A stretch of DNA of 64,000 nt from Bicyclus anynana (GCF_947172395.1 NC_069098.1:4891001-4955000), one strand, 5' to 3'; counted from the first letter of the stretch, positions 31,886-44,469 are shown. Notes: generated by a model not told the origin, from the letters alone. A program made the numbers and translations.

Positions 31886-34800
31886 CTGAAAAATAGAAAA
31901 ATAAATTGTAAATAAAAAAAAAATATAACAATCTATATCTATTATAATAAAACTGTAGCAGGTCAAATTCTGTACATTGAAGATATTTTGAAAATTTTTG
32001 TTAGGGGGCATTATATAATCGATACTGAAGTTAAAAATATTTTTTTTCGATTTTTTGTCTGTTTGTCTGTCTGTCTGTTGTTATTCGGGCAAACACGCTG
32101 AAACTACTGAATGAATTCAAATGAAACTTGGCACGGTTTAAGACTATAATACGGAGAAGGTTATAGGATACTTTTTATTGCGAAAATCTAAATAGGGGGT
32201 GAAATAGGGGTTGAAAGTTTAGAAAAGTAGTAGTAGTAGTAGTAAAGAGATATGGCTATCTCTAATATAAAATATCATTGTTAGGAGTGTTAAATGGTTT
32301 TAAAAGACGTCCTTAACCCTACATCCATCGGTCACAAGTCCGGGACTTCGCTTAAGGTATTCTCTGCCACTCGAGGGTTTATTGGTAACATTCTTGGTAG
32401 GAATTGTTAGTCTTTCATTCAATAATATTGTGTTTGCCTTTTTAAATCCGCTTCTGATGCCAACCAGTCTCGGACTGTATATTTGATTTTTATTTATTAT
32501 AAAGTAATTATTATAGTAGACGTATAATACATTGGCATCAGATATGAATAATGGTACTTACTCTTTATGAGCACCTGTAGTGACTGATTGTCAGGCGGCC
32601 CATTTTCCAAGTGGAACGGTATAACCGTGGTTAGATACTGAAACAAAATAATAGCGAGATTAGTTTATGAGTACGTACTCAGGATAAGGATAAAGTCAAT
32701 ATCAATATACAGTAGAAGGTATAAATATAATCAATTAACTATTATTAATAGTGTTCTTTGTGATAGCCCAGTGGGTATGACTTCTGCTTTCGATTCGCAG
32801 GGCGTAAAGGTTCGAATCCGATCTCTAATCTAAATAATATAATATCACGTGTCTCTAATAAAAACATCGTGAGGAAACCTGCATACCTGAGAATTTTCTC
32901 AATTCTCTGTGTGTGTGAAGTCTGCCAATCTGCATTTGTCAGCATAGCTTAACCCCTCTCATTCTGAGATAAGACTACCTTCTTTTATGCTAAAAATTAC
33001 CTTCTATTGGACTCTTACTGAAATTCACCAAAAAAATATTTTGTGTCCTTACAGTAGACACAACTAGAAAATAATGTCGCTGCTATGTTCAAAGTTTTCG
33101 TGTATGTAGATACAATTCTTCTCCTTAGAGTATATAGTCTTTGGTTCCGTACCTTAGGTTCAGAATGACTGTTGTTCAGACCGGGAGAGCGCGGTGCGCC
33201 AGGTCTCTTCTTCTTCTCGATGTGGTACTGCCGTCTCTTGTTCTGCACCGCCAGCAGGAGAGAGATGAATGTGTTCTTCAACTCCTTCTCATACTCCAGC
33301 TCGTCGCGTAGAGCCAACTCCGCGATCAGAGTCTCGGAGAACTCTCGTATCAGCACTTCCAGCTCCAGGAATATCTCGTTCAATTGAGACAGCGACAGTT
33401 GGCGTAGTTCTGTAATGAACGAGATACTTTTTATTTTTCATCATCAGTGTTTTTTGTGGTACATTTCAGCCCAGTTCACTAACTTTCACGTATATAAGTG
33501 GACATATACAAAATTTACCAACTAGCTATTATTGTTTGCAATTCTCAAGTCACGTGATTATACTTATTTAATGTTAAATGATTAACATTGAGATTATAAT
33601 ATGAAAAAATGTCATCTGATGCCTACTGACGACCATTCGTAGATATCATATAGTAGGTAGATGACATTAGCCAGTTGACATTGTGATTTTTGTTAACAAT
33701 GAGCTATAAGGAATACAAAAAATGCGGTTGTTATTGATTTGATATTAATAATATCGGTAAAAGGAACAAGTATGTACCTAACTCTCAGTCACAGAGGTGT
33801 GCCACTGGTTTCAGCTTTTTCTGCTGCTAATAAAATTTATCTATTTTATCTCAGGTAGGTTCTCTGATGTTTCATTAGCATTACCTGTTTATTATGATCC
33901 TAACCTCGTACCTGGATCAATATTTTGGAATCAATCGAATTGTCGAGGTGAATGCCCTCGCGACCGGCGACAGCAGAGTCAATATTTGTAAACACTGACT
34001 CATCCTAATCTAGATATTCAGCGAGGAACAAGAGCCATAAACACTTCTAGTGTACAAGGTTTAGATACTTTCGATTCTACGAAACACAAGCTGAGTAGGA
34101 ATGTTTTTATCGGAATCAACAAGGCAAGTATAAACTTAGTCGATTATGGCGTCGGATGGTCGAGGAACTTTGTAACAGAAATTGGAGGTGCGTTGGTAGC
34201 TTTGTTACTTTTAAATTGTAAAGCGACACGTCGCGTGTAAAATACCTACTACCTAATGTGTGAGGGTTGCCAACAGTACTATAATATATAGTATTGTACT
34301 ATATACTGTTGAACAAATATACCTATAGTACGCAATGAGCCGTGATAGCCCAATGGATATGACCTCTGCCTCCGATTTCGGAGGGTGTGGGTTCGAATCC
34401 GGTCCGGGGCATGCACCTCCAACTTTTCAGTTGTGTGCATTTTAAGAAAATAAATATCACGTGTCTCAATCGGTGAAGTAAAACATCGAGGAAACCTGCG
34501 TACCTACCAGAGAATTTCTTAATTCTCTGCGTGTGTGAAGTCTGCCAATCCGCATTGGGCCAGCGTGGTGGACTATTGGCCTAACCCCTCTCATTCTGAG
34601 AGGAGACTCGAGCTCAGCAGTGAGCCGTATATGGGTTGATAACGACGACGACGCAAAAATACTATTTTTTGCAACACTGTTATCAAGCAAAATTTTCATT
34701 TTTTGCAATATCTATAATAGCTATATATAGCCTATACGAACTTGTCTATCTTACTGAGTTCTAAAAATTAAACAAACGAACTAAAAAAATAGCATTCGAT

Positions 34801-37800
34801 TTTTAAAAATTTAAAAATTAGATGTGAAAAGCTCGAGTCACTGAACCGTGAATAAATATGGCTTTTTTTTAATATTGATTTTTTGCTTATTCCATAAAAT
34901 ACTTTATTAAAGTGTAGGTACCTACTACATTTTTTATAGCTACTCGTAAATCTGAAAAATGGTATAATAATTTTCAGAAAAAATGTAGGCAACCCTAAAT
35001 GTGTCACACAAAAAGTGCGCTGGGATTTAACTGCGCAATGGATAATAATTTATGTGCCATATAAACACGCGAATACGTTTATATAGTATGTTCAAGTACA
35101 TACAGTTATATTTATAGAGTCTGTTGAAGTGGTTATTGTACTGGGTATAACATTTAAATTACTAGGACCTGAATGTAATGACGACTTTAATTTCGTTGAA
35201 CTTGGATCGTTAATCGTCTTGGATCCATCCATCCATCCAACCATCGAAGATCATTACTCGTCTCATGAATGACTTTAGTATTACTACGAACATTAAATGG
35301 CTTTAAAATTATACCTTATGTCAAAATAGCATAAAATACAAAATAATTACAGACATGTATGTTATAATTACGTAACTCCGTGTAAGCTTGAACTAGTGGG
35401 TACTTTAGGAGTCAAGAGATTAGGGGACTGAATTTAAACCCCTATCTACAGGGTTGTAACCCTCTAACTTAAGCCTGCCAGCTAAAGTTATTAAAGAGTC
35501 TACCAACATGTAATTTTGTTTATTCGGATATATTCAACTAACGAGAATCTGGAGGTTTTTAAAACGGAATATGATATGCTAAAACTATGCTTTAATCAAA
35601 GTTTTGAAAGTTTAACCAGTTTTGATTCACGCACCAAAAGAGTTATTGATGTAGTCACCACTGCCCACAAGGTGGCCGAATAAGGTAACTAACAGTTTCA
35701 TTTTTGTTATAAAAGAAGTGTTTTTCTAAAAACACACGGATAGACCGTTTTAGAGATATGTATGACAATTGACATGTATAATTAGTAGCATCTCACCATA
35801 AAGCAATATACAAAGTGGTGAAGGGACTACGACATTAACCACATATGAGGTATCGTGTTAGTACTCGGTAGTACGCCAAAATTTATCAAATTCTATGCAG
35901 CAGTTTAGCTAAAGGATTTAAGTATAAGATAGGTAGTGGCTTCTCAAAGAATAACACTTCTTCAAGTCGATGCGAAGAAGTTCGGAGTTTATCTCATGGT
36001 ACCGTTAGTAAAAAGGAATGAATTGAAGTAACAGCAGTCCGAGTACTAAATAAACTTGGAAAATCACTAATTGATCCAAATAAAGAGATCCATAGAACAA
36101 AACATGAACATATGAGAGAAGTTATAAACATAAACAGTTAATCTAAATTATAGTAGTTACTTCTATAATACTAGTGACGATGTATGTCAATAAAACGGAA
36201 CAAAGTGACTTGTGTTATGTTTTATATAGCGAATTAAAACATGTGTCATTGACATACAATCGTAACCATTCACGTTGTTTTTATTAAAGTTTATTTGTTC
36301 TAATGGTTCGCTAGATACAACTCGTTTTTATGATGCATCCAAGTCTTTAACAGCTACGACAATGACAAATGACAATAAATATTTAGTGACATGACAAAGA
36401 ACTGCTATAAAACCCGATGTTGGTAGGAATTCATGGCTAAGAGATATACAGTTAGGCAAGGTGTAAATTTACAAGCCTTTATTCTGTTTGTCCTACACCA
36501 ACGTTAAAAGAAATCTAAGACAACAGATACATTTAGGCCAATGCTGTTAAAACTACGCATGTACTTGTATTTGCAACAATTACGATATTAAAACCTACAA
36601 AATACGTTAGAATGGGTAACTAGTAAGGTATATAGTAGGCAATAATGATTTTTAGAAATTCTGTTAATGACGGTAGAGCACGCAAGAACCGGAAGCGCTT
36701 TCCTTGGGAAAACGATGCCTACCCAAAACAAACATAAAAGCCGGCCCCACAATTTCAATGTTTATAGTTTAAGCCTCAACATACTATAAAAAGATGCATG
36801 TATAAGAGTAAATTGAACATAATTATTTTTAATTTCGTAGCAATACATCTAGACTACAAAATAATCTTGATTTGAAACAAAATCTTTATGTTATTTCATA
36901 ACTACTGTTTTCACAAGTACTTATTTACACGACACTATACAATCATGCTTTTTTTGAAACTTTTGACTGTCTTTTACTTAGTAACCTTTGACTGGAAAAA
37001 AAATCTAATTGAGCAACATATACGAGTAGACTTCTTTTATCTGGAAAAAGTACATGGTTCCCGCAGGATTTGTAATCGCTTGTATCTAATACATCTAAAG
37101 GAATAATATTTTATGGTTTCAGTTAGAGGAAATGCATGCTTACTGTCTTCATATAATGGCGAGTTGAGCACTTCTTTGCCTTTCTCCAGAGCCTCGTTGT
37201 ATTCAATTAGATCACCTTCAGAAGATGGCGTCTCTTGCATCATATCGTCTATTTCTTGTATTACCTGAAAAAAGTAAAACCAAAATCTTATACTTATCTT
37301 AACTAAATTCTAGATCTAATATAAAAAACATACGGCCTATAGTTGAAAAAATAGGCAATTCTAAAGAGTATATCAAAGCATATGACACTATTGGTGATGC
37401 AATATAGAAAACATACAACCTATATACGAGTAGTTGAAAAAATTGGCAATACTAAAGAGTATACCAAAATAAAGAAAATGACACTATTGCTGATGTCTAA
37501 AAATTCTATAGAGTCAAAGAACAAACACTACCCAGTTTACTTATAGTTATTACTTTTAAGATATTTTGTAGAGCTTACCAGATTGTTGGTGATTTCAGTA
37601 GATAAAGAATTCAAGTTAGATATTTGAAGGCTCGATTAGTTTATTAGAATTTTATAATCAATATATGTAATATTATTCAAAAACACTTATGCACCTAATG
37701 TACTTAAAACAAATCAAATTCGTTTAGGTACTTCAATTGGACATAGTACAAACAGGACGTTGTAATAAACCTACTCTACTAAGAAGCGCCGATAATATTT

Positions 37801-40800
37801 ACTAATATTGTAAAGAGGTTAAGTTTGTGGTAATGTAGGGGATAATCTCTGGATCTACTGAACCGATTTTGAAGTTCATTAGAAAGCTATATTTTATCCC
37901 CGTATTCCCACGGGAACGGGAACTAAGCGGGTGAATTCACTGTAATTGATGAATCTATATGTAGCAAACTTACCTCATCAGCTGTCTTAACAGGACATTC
38001 ATGGTCCTGATGAAGCCCGCCCAGTATCAAGGCATGCATGTCCAGATCTGACGCGACTGCTTCATCCTCAGAACTGTGTATCTCGTCGTCCGGGGTCATT
38101 GCACCCTGTAGAGAGAATAACTTAAAACGAAGGTACTTCCAAATTAAAGAATCAAAGTTCACCTAAAGTCCTAATAAAGGGATAGTATCTAAAAATGTAG
38201 AATTCAGGATTGATATTAATTAAGAGGGCCATGCTAAACATGCTGAATAAAATAACTTATAGGATTTTGTTTTAAGAAAAAGTAATTGTACCTACTATAA
38301 TATTAAAAACTTATTGGAAGAAATAGAAATTAGCTCAGTTAGATGCCTGATCCGATTATAATCAATCTCAATTTAGTAGTTCATTGAAAAATTTGCGAAA
38401 AATATTTCGTAGAATTCTGAGAAATAAAGATTTTTTTATATAGAGGAGGATGCAATAACAATATTTTGGTAGACGCATCCTTGGTGGACGCTTGAGAATG
38501 GGAAATTTAAGAAGCATAAAAATCCTCTCCAAAAACATTTTCAATAAACGTATACGTAATTCTATTTCTTCTTAGATCTATTTTCAAAAATGCATTAGAT
38601 AATTATTATCACTTCAATGTCTAAATTCCTATCTACATCATACGTGTTGTACGTTCGCAGTATGACGCTATGTGAACAACAGGTATAAAAACAAAGAACA
38701 CATTTTTATTATTTTTTTTATTTTTTACAAGTTAGCCCTTGACTATAATCTCACCTTGGTGATGATGAAATCTAAGATGAAATCGGGCTGACTTGTTAGG
38801 AGGAGGATGAAAATCCATAACATAAAAAAAACATAAGAAGCGGTCAAGTGCGAGCTGGGCCTATGGTTGCCTACTTACGAGTTTCCGCAACCCTCCCTCC
38901 ACGATGCGACAGCGCAGCTGCATCACGAGTGACATGACAAACTTTAGCCATTATGCGGTTAGAAAGCTCAACTTCTCTTTTTTTTTAATGTGAGTCGGGT
39001 CATCAGATTTTCGTAACAAAGAAGTTGAATGTATTACATTGTACAGCTTAATGGTTTCAACTAAATCTAAAGCATAGTGTTTATAGTTAAAATAATTTTA
39101 CATAACTTTTATTGCTGCAACCATTTCCGTAAGTTTTAACCTAATAAGTGCATTGTGCATAGGGCAATGTAAATAAAAGTGAAGTGTTCACAATTTGTTA
39201 AAATAAAAGCATTTAAAGGTAATGTGGTGTAAAATTTAATTCTTCTCGTTTATTGATCCACTTTGCAGATTATGTGATGATAGTACTAATTGTTAATGGG
39301 TTTTAATTAACTCCATAAACTCGTTTACGATCTTGAAATAATTTGTTTTCTTGTTTATACTTTAAGCGAACTAAATAATTGTGATCTACTTAAAGTAATG
39401 TTTTAGCTTCATTGTCCGATTATCTTGAATATGGAAATAAAATTGCATCATTTAAATACAGTTAATACTTTCATGGACTTACTAGTCCATGAACTGTGGT
39501 ACTTTAAACAATAGTCAACTACACACTGCTTCATTCTTATGAATACTGCTATAAAGAAACTTTTTATACGCTTCTAGAAACAAAAGAGTACCGAATTTTG
39601 ATCATTAGCTTTTTATTCTTGAGCCAACCTAACAATAGGTACCTATGCTTTTATGATTATTATTTTCATGTGGATTAGGAACCTACTTTTATCACAATAG
39701 ATAACTTTGTTTATTTAAATTGAACTGTAAATTTTAATTTGTAGGTTAAAACTCAAGTCAGATTAATTTGAGTATGAATAGAAAGCGAAAACATTAACAT
39801 TAACTTTAATACTGCAAATAAGTAGGCCATTTCTTGGATTGGTTTTGATCTAGTTTTCTTCTTACGCATTATATTTTGAATCATTGAAACGTGTTCTTGA
39901 ACGAATCAAGTAAATTAATTGGGTGACATTAATTATTATTTAAATCCATTTTAGTTAAGGTGTATCAAAATCAAATTACGTTTTTCAAAAAAGTTCTCGA
40001 ACTTTTCGGATTTTTACTGTTTGCGCCACATCGTATTATGTATCCTCTATTTTTGTTAATGTTAAGAAAAAGTCATCACTATTGGTATGTATAGTAAAGA
40101 TAACCATTTACAAACATAATTAAAAGTTTTACCAGCCAATCTCATTAGAATACCGACATTGTTCTAATTTGATGCTACGAATAGTATTTAGGGTATATAA
40201 ATGAAGTGCACATAAATACGGTTTTTAACATCTAAACCTAAAGTATTCTACGAAACATGTTCGAAATCATAAATTATCTGAATACTGAAAGCAAAATAAA
40301 ATCTTTCGATATTTTTTATGACAACGGAACCTAAATATACTTATGGCAAACCCCTACTTGACCTATTTTATTGTGCACTCCAATGAGATGTATACCCATA
40401 CAAACTGACGAAGGACGACCATAAATTTCAATTTGACAGTTCGTATTATCCGCTTAATAAAGCGGAATTGGGATAGCTGTAATTTACTTTGCGACTTAAT
40501 GAGACAACAATTTCAAAAGTCTTACAAAATGAAATTAATAAGTATTAGAAGAAAAACGAAAATTTAATAGAATGAGAAAAACAATAAGCGAATAATAACC
40601 ATTTTGTATTTCTTAACATATTAAATGTGTTATCAATTATATCCCATAATTGATAACACATTTAATATGTTAACAATTGTGATCAATAGTTTCTTATACT
40701 AACTTCATGTTAGATTTAATAAAGAGAATGTTCTCGTCTCATGTGATGAGAAGCCATCTTTAAAGTAACCCAAATAAATAACAATGACCTTAGGTTTTAA

Positions 40801-41067
40801 TGTACCCAACCTACTTGGTGAAATTAGAGCAGACGTGAGATCAGGTGTGGGAGTCTTTATTTTAGGATTGTATTAACTTTCAGTCGCGGTTATACATGTT
40901 GGCACGAAAGAAAAACACGAATACGATACTTTGTTAATCTTGTATCAAGCAACTTTACCTTTTTGTCACTCAGATTCAAAGTCGGGATATGCATCTTCCT
41001 TGAAAAGGACTTGGTCCAGTCAATGGGTAGAATGTTCCCGAAGTTGCCTGTGATTGTCCACCACATT
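31803..41067 (-). CDS. unc-76: Unc-76/FEZ kinesin adaptor, all but its N-terminus; six exons
   Basis: Unc-76 (FEZ1/2 in vertebrates) links kinesin-1 heavy-chain tail to cargo and is needed for axon growth and fasciculation. Exons in transcript order: 41067-40959, 38105-37974, 37264-37144, 33409-33153, 32637-32562, 31885-31803; all phases agree and give 258 residues from the first ATG. Seen: MWWTITGNFGNILPIDWTKS; an acidic stretch SSEDEAVASDLDMHALILGG; TADEVIQEIDDMMQET, which matches the FEZ TADQVIEEIEEMMQ motif; a long coiled-coil region with LIREFSETLIAELALRDELE and YEKELKNTFISLLLAVQNKR; and the family-hallmark ends YLTTVIPF and LLTDYILKVLCPT. The family is usually 350-390 residues, and the first exon starts in mid-codon, so at least one 5' exon is missing. 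Two SINEs and other repeats lie in the introns. Confidence 0.95.
31935..32225 (+). repeat. Lepidopteran repeat with tctgtctgtctgt core
   Basis: It contains tctgtttgtctgtctgtctg, aacacgctgaaactactgaa, and a tttagggggtgaaa-type end, a common lepidopteran interspersed pattern. It lies in the last unc-76 intron. Confidence 0.45.
32562..32637 (-). CDS. unc-76: unc-76 exon: YLTTVIPF motif
   Basis: 25 codons, YLTTVIPFHLENGPPDNQSL then QVLIK, comparable to YLNTVIPYEKK in vertebrate FEZ1. Acceptor gtttcag, donor GTAAGT. Confidence 0.94.
32754..32976 (+). repeat. SINE family 2, internally shortened
   Basis: gtgatagcccagtgggtatg, GGTTCGAATCC, aaaaacatcgtgaggaaacc, and cttaacccctctcattctga. Several internal stretches are deleted. 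Confidence 0.88.
33153..33409 (-). CDS. unc-76: unc-76 exon: coiled coil
   Basis: 85 codons after the junction Lys: LRQLSLSQLNEIFLELEVL, then the heptad-rich RDELEYEKELKNTF region, a basic RRQYHIEKKKRPG stretch and a Ser/Pro tail ending HSEPK. Acceptor attacag, donor GTACGG. Confidence 0.95.
34338..34655 (+). repeat. SINE family 2, near full length
   Basis: Head gccgtgatagcccaatggat, B box GGTTCGAATCC, and end gtgagccgtatatgggttga followed by GAC repeats. It sits in an unc-76 intron, antisense to that gene. Confidence 0.92.
34760..37130. other. unc-76: unc-76 intron, no gene seen
   Basis: AT-rich intron sequence. The short frames at 34768-35007 and 36888-37106 are low-complexity and lack family features. 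A poor 9-nt repeat (atccatccatcc) occurs at 35224. Confidence 0.6.
37144..37264 (-). CDS. unc-76: unc-76 exon: VIQEIDDMMQ motif
   Basis: VIQEIDDMMQETPSSEGD, then NEALEKGKEVLNSPLYED. Phase 0 in, 1 out; acceptor ttttttcag, donor GTAAGC. Confidence 0.93.
37800..37935 (+). repeat. Lep1/Helitron-like fragment
   Basis: aatattgtaaagaggttaag, atctctggatctactgaacc, and tattcccacgggaacgggaa near its end. It stops about 39 bp beyond the donor of the acidic-segment exon. Confidence 0.55.
37974..38105 (-). CDS. unc-76: unc-76 exon: acidic segment
   Basis: 44 codons, GAMTPDDEIHSSEDEAVASD, then ILGGLHQDHECPVKTADE. Phase 0 at both ends; acceptor ctctacag, donor GTAAGT on the minus strand. Confidence 0.93.
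38707..38820 (-). repeat. SINE family 1, truncated, minus orientation
   Basis: T-rich start, acaagttagcccttgactat, gatgatgaaatctaagatga, gacttgttaggaggaggatg. Confidence 0.85.
40613..40673. repeat. Perfect 28-bp inverted repeat, 5-nt loop
   Basis: Arms 40613-40640 and 40646-40673 are exact complements (ttaacatattaaatgtgtta... and partner). An RNA from either strand would form an uninterrupted stem. Confidence 0.92.
40959..41067 (-). CDS. unc-76: unc-76 exon: WWTITGNFGNILPIDW motif
   Basis: Acceptor ctgttacag-type (minus) before 41067; donor GTAAAG after 40959. 36 codons from the internal Met through MHIPTLNLSDKK. One extra base before the ATG shows it either continues a codon from an upstream exon or follows a spliced 5' UTR; family knowledge favours the former. 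Confidence 0.92.
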
Positions 41068-41280
41068 CTGTAACAATAAAAAAAACATTGAAATATTTTG
41101 ATTTTTTGTTTCATTGTCTTGAATTTTTGGTTTAATTGACTTGATTTTGAGGCTAAAGACTTTTCTGATTTCATAAATAAACGATATTCCTATCTCTTAA
41201 TCTTAATGTGTGTTTCTAATGGATTTAGCTAAATTAGGAATTGAATTATGAGCCAAAATAATCTATAAGATAGAAATCCA

Positions 41281-41470
41281 AATCTATACTAATATTATAA
41301 AGTAGTTCGTTTGCTTGAACGCGCTAATCTCAAGAACTACTAGTCAGATTTGAAAAATTCTTTCAGTGTTAGATAGCCCATTTATCGAGAAAGGCTATAG
41401 GTTGCATTATCCCCGTATTCCTACGGAAACAGAAACCACGCGGGTGAAACCGCGCGGCGTCAGTTAGTTA
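41281..41470 (+). repeat. Lep1/Helitron-like element, near-complete copy
   Basis: Starts atctatactaatattataaa, contains gaacgcgctaatctcaagaa and gatttgaaaaattctttcag, ends acgcgggtgaaaccgcgcgg cgtcagttagt. The family name is from memory. Confidence 0.65.
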
Positions 41471-41849
41471 ATCAGAATTGTGCAGTAGGTAATGTAAATG
41501 TCTTTTATCCTTAGTTTTTATGTGATTGGAAATGATATCACAAATATTTTGCAATAAATCGCAAGCAAAAGTTAGTACTGTATAATATAATATGGACAGT
41601 ATTAAATTCCCTCAAGAAAAAGCGGTTCTACTCCAATCAGTGTCAGGTTATATTCCAATCAGTTTTATATCTCGTAATTTATCGAGCGCTCGTAATAAAG
41701 TCCACTCGTGTCGACCGGTCGGATTTGTGTCGGCCGTATTTATTGTAATCCTGATCTTTCTAGCCGATTAACCTAAGACATGTAATAGATTAACTTTGAT
41801 ATTTTACCGAATGTATTTTCGATGCTTAATGGTAAGCCTACTCTATTTT

Positions 41850-41970
41850 ATCATCATCATCATCATCATCATTATCAACCCATATTCGGCTCACTAAGCT
41901 CGAGTCTCCTCTCAGATTGAGAGAGGTTATGCCAATAGTCCACCAAGCTGGCCCAATGCAGATTGGCATA
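41850..41970 (-). repeat. SINE family 2, truncated, minus orientation
   Basis: Begins at a (ATC)n run, then attatcaacccatattcggc, gagtctcctctcagattgag and caagctggcccaatgcagat. Confidence 0.85.
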
Positions 41971-42122
41971 CTATTCTATTTAAGTACATAGATAGAATTA
42001 CAAGAGTAACAAGTGTAATTATTTTTTGAAAAGAAGTTAATCGTCTTATAATATTATGATTAGTTCGTGATTCAAAGGTACAGTAGACAACTTACTACGA
42101 TTTATTAGTTAATAAACACATG

Positions 42123-42845
42123 CTTAATCTTAATGTATAAATGCGAAAGGTCACTCATAATAAAATCTCGATATATCTCATAAAAAAGATAAAATTTGGC
42201 CGGGAGGTAGTTTATAGTTAGTAAACGTCCGATAATAACAGATTTTATGACGCAGACGAATTCGGAGGTCTACACTATAGACCTAAATTTGATGAAAATT
42301 ACGCCTTACTAATAAGATCCGATGAATCTATTGGTGTGTTGAGGTGTCTAGATATCCTATTTAGGAAAAGGAGAGAATCATAGATAATGGAGAAAGGAAA
42401 TATAAAATTCCTCTTATATCTGTAGCTTATAACAAGTCGGATTTACAGACAGAAGTCGTACAGGGTTTCTCACTTCTCGTTTAATCTTAATATATAAATG
42501 CGAAAAGTCGTCACGAAATCTCGAAGACAGATTGATGTACAAAGATGAAATTTGGTCCGCTAAGAATGGATTTTGGGAGAGGGCAGACGAAATCATGGGC
42601 ATATACTAATAAGATCCGTTGAATCTACCAGTATGTGTCCTGGGTATAGGTGTTAAGATATCCTAGTATTTAGGAAAAGGAGAGAAACATAAATAAGGAA
42701 GAAAAGAAATATATAATTCATCGTTTATAACACAGAAAATAAAACGCATAATGTGTGTCTCTTATCCATGGCTTATAACAAGTCAGAATTACCCTACGGA
42801 GATACGGATAAACAGAAGTCCTACAGGGGTTCTCACTCCTCGTTT
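42123..42845. repeat. Two-unit direct tandem repeat of about 360 bp
   Basis: Unit 1 starts at 42123 and unit 2 at 42482, each with ttaatcttaatgtataaatg (or atatataaatg), aagatccgatgaatc or aagatccgttgaatc, tatttaggaaaaggagagaa and aagtcg/cagaagtc..cagg.gttctcac. The units are diverged, so the duplication is not recent. No coding potential seen. Confidence 0.8.
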
Positions 42846-43105
42846 AATAAAAAAATATGTTAAGCCTTGTTTTAGCTGTTTAAGGTTCTGACCTTGTGTA
42901 GCAATAAAGCTATGATCTCTGGAATGATTCCCGCCACACTTCCCGCGAGTGTTTTCAGCGCTGGGACTGAGTGCGTCAATGTTCCCAATTATTTGCGTCA
43001 AGGTCAACGAAGGATGGTAATGAGTAATGATGTTTTATTTCTAGCATTCAGCTTATTACACAATTTTAGAGCGATAATTTTAAAAATAACCATTATATTT
43101 ATCAT

Positions 43106-43308
43106 TTACAACACATATTCGGCTGCTGAGCTCAAGTCTCCTCTCAGAATGAGAGGGGTAAAGCCAATAGTCCGCCACGCTGGCCCAATGCGGATTGGCA
43201 GACTTCACACACACAAAGAATTAAGATAATTCCCTGGTATGCAGGTTTCCTCACGATGTTTTTCCTTCACCGTTTGAGACACGTGATATTTAATTTCTTA
43301 AAATACAA
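43106..43308 (-). repeat. SINE family 2, minus orientation, head missing
   Basis: acaacacatattcggctgct, cctctcagaatgagaggggt, gctggcccaatgcggattgg, cctcacgatgtttttccttc, then gtttgagacacgtgatattt; it stops before the tRNA-like head. Confidence 0.9.
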
Positions 43309-43384
43309 CTAAAATAAACATTACATTATAAGAATAGAGTTAAAAAAATCTAAATTCAGGTAAGATACAAATGGTCTAAGAGAA

Positions 43385-43425
43385 ATCATCATCATCATCA
43401 TCATATCAGCCGATGGACGTCCACT
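43385..43425 (-). mobile_element. Extreme 3' tip of (GAT)n-tailed LINE
   Basis: Six CATs followed by atcagccgatggacgtccac, the complement of the LINE 3' end. Confidence 0.65.
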
Positions 43426-43604
43426 GAAATTTAATTGAATAAATGCATAAATAAGAGAAATAAATGCATTTAATCATGACGAAAGTATATAGCCACAATG
43501 AACATTTTAGTCAGTAAAGTTTTATGACAGGCTAATGACGACTATTTATTTTAAAAGTTGATAACGATGGCATCTCGAAACTGTCTATGAGCCTTCTTGG
43601 AATT

Positions 43605-43790
43605 TATTCTGCGTCATCGGATCAGAAATGGAGAAATCTGCAGAAGAAACAAACACCACATAGCACAATGACTGATGATGTATTGGGCGAGGTCCCCCAC
43701 TAGGTGGACTAACGACATCAATCGGTGATCGCGGTGCAAGAAGTGGTGTTTAGCTGTTCTTAGAAGATGTTTTAAAAGCAGTAAGCAATG
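43605..43790 (+). mobile_element. Degraded fragment of the same LINE family
   Basis: tcggatcagaaatggagaaa, ggtcccccactaggtggact and aacgacatcaatcggtgatc are recognisable parts of the sequence seen at 11739-12092, with internal loss. Confidence 0.55.
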
Positions 43791-44261
43791 TCGGATAGAT
43801 TGTATGAAACCAGGTGTCCGAGCCTCGTTGAACAATGAATTTACGAATGAAAATAGACGGTCCTATGTATAATATAATTGGATATGTATGGCTATTAACT
43901 GAAGAAACGGATTTGCACGTATTGTTTGTTGTGTATATTCTCCAAACATATTACGGCCATGCAGTTAGAATTCCTTTGCATATGAATGTGCGTGTTGCAG
44001 ACTTCAATACCTTTGCCACAGGAGCCCGGCCACATAAAACAAAACAGGCGTCCGTGACTCAGCCGGAGACGCAAATTGGCGTCAATTTGAGATCGCGCGG
44101 TACGTCACGGCTCAATTGAGGAATGTGTCACTTACATTACATGCAAGTATGCTGTGGTTTACTCGTATCACTGTCTGGTTGGGAAGGGCTGGATTTTTAC
44201 GACTCTTCTAAATAAACCTTTTATCCATATGGGTTCATACATATCATGTTTTATTACAGAC

Positions 44262-44462
44262 TAGCAGACGTCTCGCAGTTTAACCCGCGTAGTTCCCTTT
44301 CCTGTACGGGAATAAAATATAGCCCATATCACTCAGAGATAGTGTAGCTTCACACAATAAAAGAATTTTTGAAATCGGGTAGTTTCAGAGTATATTCAAT
44401 GCAAACAAACAATCAAATCTTTCCTCTTTATAATACGAGATAAATAGTATAGATAAAGTTTA
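44262..44462 (-). repeat. Lep1/Helitron-like element, minus orientation
   Basis: From gactagcagacgtctcgcag and aacccgcgtagttccctttc to cctctttataatacgagata, the complement of the plus-orientation copies. Confidence 0.55.
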
Positions 44463-44469
44463 CCTCAGC

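Larger units (their letters stand above)
38110..40950. other. unc-76: unc-76 intron, no gene seen
   Basis: AT-rich. It includes a truncated minus-strand SINE family 1 (38707-38820), a 20-nt palindrome at about 39473 and a perfect long hairpin (40613-40673). Confidence 0.6.

Noticed and set aside
33172..33387. Plus-strand frame opposite the unc-76 coiled-coil exon
   Set aside because: Shadow of the minus-strand exon, whose frame encodes the recognised FEZ coiled coil.
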